From Micavibrio sp. UBA2638 (lineage in GTDB: Bacteria > Pseudomonadota > Alphaproteobacteria > Micavibrionales > Micavibrionaceae), in NCBI GenBank assembly GCA_002359735.1, contig DENS01000018.1, positions 62,001 to 126,000 of the forward strand: a DNA stretch of 64,000 nt, written 5' to 3'. Within the stretch, counting starts at the first letter, position 1, and each line of letters opens with the position of its first letter. The notes beneath the pieces are model-generated. The model was given only the letters and a program-made list of their open reading frames with translations. It was not told the DNA's origin and searched no databases. Made by a program: the position numbers and the translations under genes. Shown in pieces: positions 42,605 through 49,892 of this stretch.

Positions 42605-43495
42605 ATGGTCGTCAAGATGATTTGTTTACGAAAATCCCTGACCATTCTTGTTTTGGTGATTGGCGGGTTGGTCAATACGGCCTGCACGAAAATTGGTCTT
42701 TTTGCTGCCAATGTACCGGCACATTTTAACGATGCCAAAATTGTTCGGGATATAGCCTATGGCCAAAGCGCGCTGCAAAAGCTGGATATATATATTCCTG
42801 GGCATATTGATGGCGATGAAAAGGCCCCTGTGCTGGTTTTCTTTTATGGGGGGCGCTGGAGCGGCGGTAGCAAGGCTCAGTACAAGTTTATTGCAGATGT
42901 ATTTACCAAAGAAGGGTATATCGTTGTTTTGCCTGATTATCGTCAATACCCCGATGTTAAATTCCCTGCATTTGCGCAAGACGCTGCCAGGGCGCTTGCA
43001 TGGGTGTATCAGAATATTCAGGGCTATCACGGGGATGTCGAAAATCTGTATTTGGCGGGCCATTCTGCCGGCGCGCATTTAGCCGCCCTGATTGCCACAA
43101 ATCAGGACTATCTTGCGAAGCATTCCTTGTCGCTGGATATCATTAATGGGTTTGTTGGCCTATCGGGGCCCTATGCTTTTGTTCCGGATGCGCCGGATTT
43201 AGAGGATATGTTCGGGCCGCCCGAGCGCTATCCCCTAATGCGCGCATCAAATTTTGTGGATGGAACGCAGCCGCCAATGCTATTGATTCATGGTCTGGAT
43301 GACGAAATTGTGGCTTTAAAAAACGCCGAAAAGTTGCGTGATGCTATACGGCGCGAAGGCGGGGATGTGCGTTTGGTTACCTATGATGGTATTGATCACG
43401 TGGAAACTGTGGGCGCCTTAATGTGGTTTTGGTCGTATAAGGCGCCAGTCAAAGATGATATGCTGGTATTCTTTCGCAAGGTCCGTCCTGAATAA
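42605..43495 (+). CDS. Alpha/beta hydrolase (esterase), probable lipoprotein
   Basis: The 296-residue protein has a signal segment with a lipobox-like end (GGLVNTAC) and an esterase domain: oxyanion motif FFYGGRWSGG, nucleophile elbow LAGHSAGAHLAAL, acid in HGLDDEIVAL and catalytic His in DGIDHVETVG. It resembles the carboxylesterase/kynurenine-formamidase-like group. It follows the DUF3833 gene by 13 bases and is probably part of the lipid cluster. Start may be ATG 42605 or 42617; neither has a strong SD site. Confidence 0.85.
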   Translation: MVVKMICLRKSLTILVLVIGGLVNTACTKIGLFAANVPAHFNDAKIVRDIAYGQSALQKLDIYIPGHIDGDEKAPVLVFFYGGRWSGGSKAQYKFIADVFTKEGYIVVLPDYRQYPDVKFPAFAQDAARALAWVYQNIQGYHGDVENLYLAGHSAGAHLAALIATNQDYLAKHSLSLDIINGFVGLSGPYAFVPDAPDLEDMFGPPERYPLMRASNFVDGTQPPMLLIHGLDDEIVALKNAEKLRDAIRREGGDVRLVTYDGIDHVETVGALMWFWSYKAPVKDDMLVFFRKVRPE

Positions 43496-43505
43496 TGCCC
43501 GGGTT

Positions 43506-45350
43506 TTAAATATCTGTCTTAATGCTTTTGTTCCAGGTCATACGCAATGCGTTTGCAATAGCAAGTATATCAATGCCCTCTTGTAAAAGTGCACCCGCCA
43601 CGGGGCTGATATATCCGGCGGCGGCGAACCCCATGGCGATTATGCTCAGTGCCATTCCGCCCAGCGCGCTTTGTAAGACTATTTTTCGCATACCGGTCGA
43701 AATATGGATGAGTTCATCAACTTTAACCAAAGAGTTTTCCATGATAACCGCGCCTGCGGCTTCTGCTGTTATGCTGCTGCTTTGCCCGAAAGCAATGCCG
43801 ACTGTGGCGGATGTTAAGGCGGGGGCGTCATTAATGCCGTCTCCGACATAAACCGTTGGGCTTTGTGCCGTTTCTTTTCGCACGATTTCGACTTTTTGTT
43901 CCGGGCTTTGTGCGGCGTAAGTTTCTTTTATGCCCATTAAATCGGCCAGATATGTTACCTCAGACTGGCGATCACCCGATACGATCATTGTTTTTGTGAA
44001 TTGATGACGTGGCCCCAGGTGATCGATAAATGGCTTGCCGTCCGCGCGCGGCGCATCGCGCAGGCGGATAATTCCGGCATATTGGTCATCGATTGTAATC
44101 AGGCACTCCAGACCTTCTGAGGTGCCGGGCAGATCTTGGGCGCTTTGGGGATTGTTGATCAGAAATTTTTTGCGGCTGGTCAGGGCAATGCGCTGATTAT
44201 TAATTGTTCCGGTTAGTCCCATTCCAGGCTTTTCCGATACGGCGCTTGCATCCAGTAATGTTAGATTTTTTTCGTTCGCGGCCTGAAGGATGGCTTGAGC
44301 CAAAGGGTGTTTTGAATATCTCTCTAAACTGGCGGCCAGCCGTAAAATTGTGTCGCGGTCTTGGGCGGCGGGCACAATGATGTCTGTCATTTCTGGCTTG
44401 CCGTAGGTAAGTGTTCCTGTTTTGTCGAATATGGCGGTGCGGCATGTCGGAAGACGTTCCAAAGCAGTGGGGTCTTTTATGATAATGCCGCGCTTGGCCG
44501 CCATGGATATGGCGCTAATCAGTGTGATGGGGATTGCAATCAATAAAGGGCAAGGCGTTGCCACAACCAGAACAGCCAGAAAGCGGGTTGGATCGCCGGT
44601 TAAAAGCCATGCGGCCAGTGCAACGAATAGGGCAAAGGGGGCAAAAACGGCGCCGATCTGGTCACCTATGCGGCGCATGGCTGGGCGTCTTTGTTCGGCA
44701 TCCTGCATCACTTTCATGATTTGAGCATAGCGCGAATCGGTTGCCAATTTATCGGCCCGTATGGTAATGGCTGTTTCTCCATTTATGGAACCGGATAAAA
44801 CAGTGGCCCCTGTTGCCTTGTTAACCAGATAGGGTTCGCCGGTAAGGTAGGATTCATCCATAGTGCCGTGACCGGATATTACGGTGCCGTCAACCGGTGC
44901 GGTTTCATGTGGGTAAATTACGATTTTGTCCCCGATTGTAATATTCGCCAAGGGAATATCTGTTGTTTCTGTGCCATTTATACGATGTGCCAGAGCAGGC
45001 ATGCGATTAGCCAGAGCGTGTAACACGGAGGAGGCTTTGCTCATGGCATAAAATTCTAAAGCCTGACCGCCGGCCAGCATGATAATAATAATGACGCCAG
45101 CAAGATATTCGCCAAGGGCGGCAGCTGTGATTAGGGCAATAATCGCCATTAAATCGGCGCCAAAATCTTTTTTGAGGAGCTTGCGAGCGATTTGAACAAA
45201 TAGCGGTATACCGCCGCTTATCATGATCACCAATAAGGGGAGATCTTTATAGGGGCTATCCCACAGGATGAAATGCAGGGCGATCGCCATGACTGATGCT
45301 GCTGCAATCCATAATTCCCAGTGTTTACATAGCTGCAAAAAATTCTTCAT
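43506..45350 (-). CDS. Heavy-metal P1B-type ATPase without N-terminal metal domain
   Basis: The 614-residue ATPase has the membrane metal site ATPCPLLIAIP, with CPL rather than CPC, the FDKTGTLTYGKP phosphorylation site, YSKHPLAQAI (HP motif), and GDGINDAPALTSATVGIAFG. It lacks the N-terminal HMA domain and starts directly with TM helices. The T-P-C-P-L pattern separates it from classical Cu or Zn/Cd exporters; metal specificity cannot be assigned by eye. ATG 45350 has weak SD context. Its 5' leader contains a candidate structured RNA (45433-45526). It is convergent with the esterase gene. Confidence 0.9.
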   Translation of the reverse strand: MKNFLQLCKHWELWIAAASVMAIALHFILWDSPYKDLPLLVIMISGGIPLFVQIARKLLKKDFGADLMAIIALITAAALGEYLAGVIIIIMLAGGQALEFYAMSKASSVLHALANRMPALAHRINGTETTDIPLANITIGDKIVIYPHETAPVDGTVISGHGTMDESYLTGEPYLVNKATGATVLSGSINGETAITIRADKLATDSRYAQIMKVMQDAEQRRPAMRRIGDQIGAVFAPFALFVALAAWLLTGDPTRFLAVLVVATPCPLLIAIPITLISAISMAAKRGIIIKDPTALERLPTCRTAIFDKTGTLTYGKPEMTDIIVPAAQDRDTILRLAASLERYSKHPLAQAILQAANEKNLTLLDASAVSEKPGMGLTGTINNQRIALTSRKKFLINNPQSAQDLPGTSEGLECLITIDDQYAGIIRLRDAPRADGKPFIDHLGPRHQFTKTMIVSGDRQSEVTYLADLMGIKETYAAQSPEQKVEIVRKETAQSPTVYVGDGINDAPALTSATVGIAFGQSSSITAEAAGAVIMENSLVKVDELIHISTGMRKIVLQSALGGMALSIIAMGFAAAGYISPVAGALLQEGIDILAIANALRMTWNKSIKTDI

Positions 45351-45432
45351 GCATTTTTATATCATGAATGGTGATGCGGCTTAAATCGAGATTTTCTTGG
45401 GGGCACATATGCGGCGCTTATATTGCGCGCAC

Positions 45433-45526
45433 AAAAAAAGATGCGACTTTAAAAACTGGGTGCAACTCTTTTGTATAAGGCTCGAAGCATAAAGATATGT
45501 GTTTGCACGGTTTTTTGTCGCATCTT
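45433..45526 (-). ncRNA. Candidate structured RNA or attenuator in the ATPase leader
   Basis: Read on the minus strand, AAGATGCGAC opens the element and GTCGCATCTT closes it, a perfect ten-pair stem (plus-strand arms 45438-45447 and 45517-45526). A second nested stem, GTGCAA with TTGCAC, lies inside. The 3' arm runs into seven T residues (45433-45439 complement), as in an intrinsic terminator. It lies 83 bases before the P-type ATPase start. It could be an independent sRNA of about 94 nt or a terminator-type leader switch. It matches no RNA family known to me. Confidence 0.4.
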
Positions 45527-45773
45527 AGATTGACGGAACAAAGGGGATGAGAGTGTGGGTGTTCCGCTACTTAAATCGTCCTTTGTGTTGTTTCATCATT
45601 TTGTGGCTCCTTTTTCTCTTGTCTTCTGGTTTCATATTCTCAATTTGTACGGAGTACATTTGTTTTCCTTGCTGTCTATTTATAAGATTAATATATCGCG
45701 TGATGTCGCATTTGTTAAATTAATTGATTTTATGTTATTAATCGTATTTTCTAATTAACTAATACCTGATACG

Positions 45774-45798
45774 AAAAAGGCGCGGATATCCCCGCGCC
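45774..45798 (-). terminator. Intrinsic terminator of the 71-residue gene
   Basis: On the minus strand GGCGCGG-GGATAT-CCGCGCC is followed by TTTTT: a seven-pair all-GC stem, six-base loop and U-tract, five bases past the stop codon region of the small gene. Confidence 0.88.
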
Positions 45799-45803
45799 CT
45801 GGC

Positions 45804-46019
45804 TTAACTGCCTATCAGTTTTAGTCTTGGTGGTGCGTCCAGCCCGGCGCTTATTTTTCTGTTTTGTGTGTTGCCTGTTGCGGCCATAAGTGCCTTTTCG
45901 TCAAAGACCCAGCTTAAGCGGACATCGTATTCCCTTATGCCGTATTTATTAAGCAGATTCTGTGCAAATGCACTGACCAGTCTTTTGGGGCTTTGGACTG
46001 TGTTTTTCGTTCTTTTCAT
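45804..46019 (-). CDS. Small basic orphan protein, 71 residues
   Basis: The product reads MKRTKNTVQSPKRLVSAFAQ and continues with NLLNKYGIREYDVRLSWVFDEKA before a Pro/Lys-rich end. It is basic, soluble and matches no family I recognise. Support for a real gene is good: AGGAG lies six bases before the ATG, a strong intrinsic terminator follows the stop, and the flanking DNA is AT-rich and non-coding. It is divergent from the LysR gene at 46157 and could be its target. A regulator-like or nucleic-acid-binding role would be speculation. Confidence 0.65.
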   Translation of the reverse strand: MKRTKNTVQSPKRLVSAFAQNLLNKYGIREYDVRLSWVFDEKALMAATGNTQNRKISAGLDAPPRLKLIGS

Positions 46020-46156
46020 TTTTGTCTCCTGTTTAATTTGGTGTTGATGGTGAATATAGGAATTTTTATAAATTTGAAAAATTAATTATTTTTCTTGTAT
46101 TGATTTGAAAAAACGATATATAAGTACCATTAGATTTAACGATTAGAGTTTTGACT

Positions 46157-47044
46157 ATGATTAGAAATATTGATGTGGACCTGCTGCGCGCGTTCTTAAC
46201 GATATATGAGGCGGGCAGTTTTTCTCATGCGGCTGAACGGTTGGGGCGGACGCAATCAACGATTAGCCAGCAAATAAAAAAGCTGGAAGATATTTTGGGG
46301 CGCGAGGTTTTCCTGCGCAATAACCGTTCGGTCAGTCTGACAACGGAAGGAGAGGTTCTGCTCTCTTACGCGCGCAGAATGATTGCCCTGAATGATGAGG
46401 TTTTTGGACGTATTTCAAAGCCCGATATATCCGGGACTGTTCGCTTGGGAGCGCCAGAGGCGTTTGCCGCACACCATTTGCCTGATATTTTGGTGCAATT
46501 TGCAAAATCCCACCCCAATGTTGGTCTGGAGGTGCATTGTGACTTGTCTCATCATTTGGCAGACGATTTCGAGAGGGGGGAGCTCGACCTTATTCTTATA
46601 AAGCGTGACAATAAAACAAAGATTTACGGCAACAAGGTTTGGCGTGAAGGTCTGGTTTGGGCTGGACAAGGTAAAGAGCAATTTAAGATGGGCGATACGG
46701 TACCCCTGGTTTTGTCCCCTAACCCTTGTGTTTACCGAAGCAAAATGATCGACATATTGGACAAAAAGAAAATTAAATGGAAAGCGGTCTTCACCAGCTC
46801 CAGCATGACAAGCCGCATTGCCGCTGCCAAAGCCGGCCTTGGGATTACTATAATCCCGAAGGAGATGTTGGCCGGTATTCATGGTCTTTTTTCCCTTGGC
46901 GAAAATTCAGGGCTGCCTGCGCTTCCGGCTGTGGAAATCGATTTGATTGTGAATGAAGAAAAGGCCAGCGATGCGACGGCCAGGTTGGCAGAACACATCA
47001 TTTTCGCATTAGAAAATAATCCGTCCATTGGACAAGCCGCATAG
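46157..47044 (+). CDS. LysR-family transcriptional regulator
   Basis: The 295-residue protein has the LysR winged helix (VDLLRAFLTIYEAGSFSHAAERLGRTQSTISQQIKKLEDILGREVFLRNN...LTTEGEVLLSYARRM, abbreviated) and a periplasmic-binding-like effector domain starting GTVRLGAPEAFAAHHLP. ATG 46157 has TAGAG eight bases upstream; TTG 46151 is less likely. It is upstream of the zinc-ribbon, nhaA and sulP genes on the same strand. In E. coli the LysR protein NhaR controls nhaA, so an analogous role in sodium or pH response is plausible, but the proteins are not clearly orthologous. Confidence 0.9.
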   Translation: MIRNIDVDLLRAFLTIYEAGSFSHAAERLGRTQSTISQQIKKLEDILGREVFLRNNRSVSLTTEGEVLLSYARRMIALNDEVFGRISKPDISGTVRLGAPEAFAAHHLPDILVQFAKSHPNVGLEVHCDLSHHLADDFERGELDLILIKRDNKTKIYGNKVWREGLVWAGQGKEQFKMGDTVPLVLSPNPCVYRSKMIDILDKKKIKWKAVFTSSSMTSRIAAAKAGLGITIIPKEMLAGIHGLFSLGENSGLPALPAVEIDLIVNEEKASDATARLAEHIIFALENNPSIGQAA

Positions 47045-47078
47045 ATTTAACCCAAACGAACCAAAAGGAAAAAAGAAA

Positions 47079-47381
47079 ATGCCCTTACTGACCTCACCAA
47101 TAGATGGATCACCGATGAAAGAAATAGAACGATATGGCATAAAATTGGACATGTGCACTACGTCGGGTGGCATATGGTTCGATAAAGGTGAAGTGGAAAA
47201 GTTGATCCATTTTGTTCGGGAAGAGGCTATAAAGGAACAAGCTGATATGCAGTATAATCATTCGGCTGCTGCCAATGCAGCTACTGATAACCGCTCCCAT
47301 TCTAAAGATCATCAGGCGGTTTATAAAAAACGGAAAAGGGAAAACCCGCTTTCTGACTTACTGGATATTTTTGAATTCTAG
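47079..47381 (+). CDS. Degenerate TFIIB-type zinc-ribbon protein
   Basis: The 100-residue protein follows the zf-TFIIB pattern (C-P-x-C-x-G then C-x-x-C-G-G-x-W-x-x-x-G-E) but with most metal ligands replaced: TSPIDGSPMKEIERYGIKLDMCTTSGGIWFDKGEVEKLI. Only one of the four cysteines remains (in DMCTTSGG), while GGIWFDKGE is conserved. The C-terminal half is polar and basic. It can no longer bind zinc in the usual way. ATG 47079 has AAGGA nine bases upstream. It ends eight bases before nhaA. Function unknown. Confidence 0.8.
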   Translation: MPLLTSPIDGSPMKEIERYGIKLDMCTTSGGIWFDKGEVEKLIHFVREEAIKEQADMQYNHSAAANAATDNRSHSKDHQAVYKKRKRENPLSDLLDIFEF

Positions 47382-47389
47382 GGTGCTTT

Positions 47390-48559
47390 ATGGGTGCGAT
47401 AGTCCGTTTCTTCCATTCCAAAACCGCGCCGGGCATATTGTTGTGTCTGGCGGCGTTTTTGGCGATGGTAATTGAAAATTCTCCCTATCAAGGCTTGTAT
47501 GACGGCTTCAAAAATATTCCTGTCGTGTTTCAAGCTGGTGATTTTTTAATAGATAAACCGTTATTGCTTTGGATTAACGATGGGCTTATGGCTATCTTTT
47601 TTCTTCTGATTGGCCTTGAAATCAAGCGCGAGATATTGGATGGCCATTTGTCAAAGCGTGATCAAGTGATTTTGCCTGCGGTGGCGGCCCTTGGCGGTTT
47701 GGCAGTTCCTGCCTTGATTTATGCTTTTATTAATTGGGGTAACGCCGTAACAATTCAGGGATGGGCGATACCCGCGGCAACAGATATCGCCTTTGCTTTG
47801 GGCGTTTTAATTTTGCTGGGTAATCGCATTCCACCCGCGCTTAAAGTCTGTCTTGTGGCCATCGCCATTATTGATGATTTGGCCGCCATTGTCATTATTG
47901 CTTTGTTTTATACGGCCGAAACATCTCTGATGTCTCTTGGGTTGGCATTTATTGGTCTTACCGCGGCGTTTGTGATGAACAGACGGGGCGTTATAAAACT
48001 TGGGCCGTATATATTGCTTGGATTTTTCATCTGGGCCTGTGTTTTGAAATCAGGCGTTCATGCGACATTGGCGGGGGTTGCCCTGGGCTTGCTCATTCCA
48101 TTGCGAACAAAAACCGATCCGGACCATTCCCCGTTGTTACAACTGGAACATACACTGCATCCATTCGTGGCCTTTGTCGTTCTGCCAGTTTTTGCCTTCG
48201 CCAACGCTGGCGTCTCACTGAGTGGTCTTAGCTTGGCCACATTCATGCAGCCGATCCCCTTGGGCATTATGCTGGGGCTTTTCTTTGGTAAGCAGCTTGG
48301 TGTTATGGGGCTAACGTTTCTTGCGATTTCAATAAAACTTTGCAAGTTGCCGGAAGGCGTGAACTGGATGCAGTTTTATGGCATGGCGCTTTTAACCGGC
48401 ATTGGTTTTACGATGAGTTTGTTTATCGGAACGCTGGCTTTTAGTGATGTTGAATATGCATCTGATGTCAGGGTTGGGGTTTTGAGCGGATCCATTCTTT
48501 CCGGGGTGGCTGGCGTTTCAATTCTTCTGATGAGTACGCATAAGAGGAAGGTAAAATGA
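47390..48559 (+). CDS. nhaA: Na+/H+ antiporter NhaA
   Basis: The 389-residue, about 12-TM antiporter shows the hallmark motifs: LLIGLEIKREILDGHLS after TM2, PAATDIAFALGVL (TM4) and AIIDDLAAIVIIALFYT with the two adjacent aspartates that bind the ion. KSGVHATLAGVALGLLIP and FFGKQLGV are also conserved. It exchanges two protons for one sodium to keep Na+ and pH balance. The start follows the zinc-ribbon gene by eight bases; the stop overlaps the SulP gene start (ATGA). Confidence 0.96.
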   Translation: MGAIVRFFHSKTAPGILLCLAAFLAMVIENSPYQGLYDGFKNIPVVFQAGDFLIDKPLLLWINDGLMAIFFLLIGLEIKREILDGHLSKRDQVILPAVAALGGLAVPALIYAFINWGNAVTIQGWAIPAATDIAFALGVLILLGNRIPPALKVCLVAIAIIDDLAAIVIIALFYTAETSLMSLGLAFIGLTAAFVMNRRGVIKLGPYILLGFFIWACVLKSGVHATLAGVALGLLIPLRTKTDPDHSPLLQLEHTLHPFVAFVVLPVFAFANAGVSLSGLSLATFMQPIPLGIMLGLFFGKQLGVMGLTFLAISIKLCKLPEGVNWMQFYGMALLTGIGFTMSLFIGTLAFSDVEYASDVRVGVLSGSILSGVAGVSILLMSTHKRKVK

Positions 48560-49869
48560 GGCATATTTTTCAAAATAAAACAGCAGAGATATTACACAAT
48601 GTTTTGGTTGGGCTGGCCGTTAGTATCGTCATGCTGAATTTGGGGGCGGCGCTGGGCATTCTCTCTGGCCGCGGAGCCTTTGCCGGTATGCTATCAGCGG
48701 GCTTAATTGCCTTAATTACATCGGCCTTTGGTGGAACGCGCATTCAGGGGTCCGGCACGACCGCGCCTATGAGTACGGTTACGGCTGTTATTGTCGCATA
48801 TGCAATGGAGCAATTGCCACAAGAAGTTGCGGGGATGAATGCGGATCATTTTGTGAATATTGTTTTGATGATGACAGCATTTATGATGATCGTATTTGCC
48901 GTTTTAAGAATTGGGCGCTTTATTGCCTATGTCCCCAAATTGGTGATTTCGGGTTTTATGTGCGGTATCGCCTTAATTATATGGGTTTTGCAAATTGATT
49001 TACTGATAGGGTTTGATCGTTCGCCAATTGAGGGGCCTACAATACTAAATATTGCTATTGCTGTCTCAACGCTGGTGATTGCATTTCTGGTCACGCCATT
49101 ATTGAAAAAAGTATCAAATAAGCTGGCCAGTTTTTTGCCCGGTACATTGGTGGCCCTGGTTCTGGTAAGCGGGGCTTCTTCCTATTTCATGCTGCCTGTC
49201 GGGTATTTAACCATTGAGAACAACTTGGGCAGCCTGAAGGATTTTGGTGACGTTCTTGCAAGCCAGATTCCAACAACTATTAGTTGGGATATTCTTTTTC
49301 TGGCTTTTCCGTTCGCGTTAAAACTTGCCGCTTTATGTTATATTGATACACTTTTGACATCGTTGATCGTTGATAAAATGCGCGGTACGCAGACCCGGCA
49401 AAACAGAGAGCTTGCCGCGCAAGGCCTGGCTGTGGGGGCGGTTAGTCTGGTTGGCGGGGTTCCGGGCGCGCAATCAACCGTGCCATCTGTTTTGACGGTG
49501 AAAGAAGGGGCGACAATGCGCCTTGCCGGAATTTGCGCTGGGGTCTTTGTTATTCTTGAAATGCTATTGCTTGCCGATTTAATGAATTATATTCCCAAAG
49601 CTGTTTTTGCCGGTATTTTGCTCAAGGTTGGGTATGACGTTTTTGATTTCAAACCAATATGGGCGTATTTGCGTACTTTAAGACGTCAATCCCAAAAATT
49701 GCCATCCCGTATTATGGGGCATAAGGAAATGTCTGTTATTTCCGGGACGGCGCTTGCCACAGCCTTTATTGACCTCATTACGGCTGTTGGCGTTTTTACT
49801 TTCGGGTATCATCTCTTTAATCGTTACCGTAAAAAACAAAAAGCCCTTCGGGATTACGTCCCAGGATAA
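48556..49869 (+). CDS. SulP-family anion transporter lacking a STAS domain
   Basis: The 437-residue protein has about 12 TM segments and SulP/xanthine-permease-like motifs: GTRIQGSGTTAPMSTV, PKLVISGFMCGIALIIW and SLVGGVPGAQSTVPS. The last is the SulP family's conserved G-G-x-P-x-x-x-x-x-x-R/S-S region. It ends in a TM and a basic tail without the C-terminal STAS domain of most SulP proteins. Bicarbonate or sulfate are typical substrates. Translational coupling to nhaA (ATGA overlap) suggests joint ion homeostasis, for example Na+-dependent bicarbonate uptake, which is inference. Confidence 0.88.
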   Translation: MRHIFQNKTAEILHNVLVGLAVSIVMLNLGAALGILSGRGAFAGMLSAGLIALITSAFGGTRIQGSGTTAPMSTVTAVIVAYAMEQLPQEVAGMNADHFVNIVLMMTAFMMIVFAVLRIGRFIAYVPKLVISGFMCGIALIIWVLQIDLLIGFDRSPIEGPTILNIAIAVSTLVIAFLVTPLLKKVSNKLASFLPGTLVALVLVSGASSYFMLPVGYLTIENNLGSLKDFGDVLASQIPTTISWDILFLAFPFALKLAALCYIDTLLTSLIVDKMRGTQTRQNRELAAQGLAVGAVSLVGGVPGAQSTVPSVLTVKEGATMRLAGICAGVFVILEMLLLADLMNYIPKAVFAGILLKVGYDVFDFKPIWAYLRTLRRQSQKLPSRIMGHKEMSVISGTALATAFIDLITAVGVFTFGYHLFNRYRKKQKALRDYVPG

Positions 49870-49892
49870 AATTTGGTGGCATTGTTGTATAG

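Larger units (their letters stand above)
45351..45803. other. 453-base gap with structured RNA, palindrome and terminator
   Basis: This is the longest gene-free stretch. It holds the leader of the metal ATPase with a candidate RNA hairpin (45433-45526), a small palindrome TGTAC-GGA-GTACA (45646-45658) in AT-rich DNA, and the terminator of the 71-residue gene (45774-45798). Hydrophobic open frames around 45547-45758 have unconvincing starts and composition. Confidence 0.5.

Noticed and set aside
45646..45658. Palindrome TGTAC-GGA-GTACA as an operator
   Set aside because: Only five pairs per arm, no clear promoter around it, and such short palindromes are expected by chance.
45547..45758. Hydrophobic short open frames (59-67 codons) with ATG 45547 or GTG 45555
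   Set aside because: AT-rich non-coding DNA easily gives Phe/Leu/Ile-rich frames; the SD-like G-run abuts the ATG and nothing resembles a known small protein.
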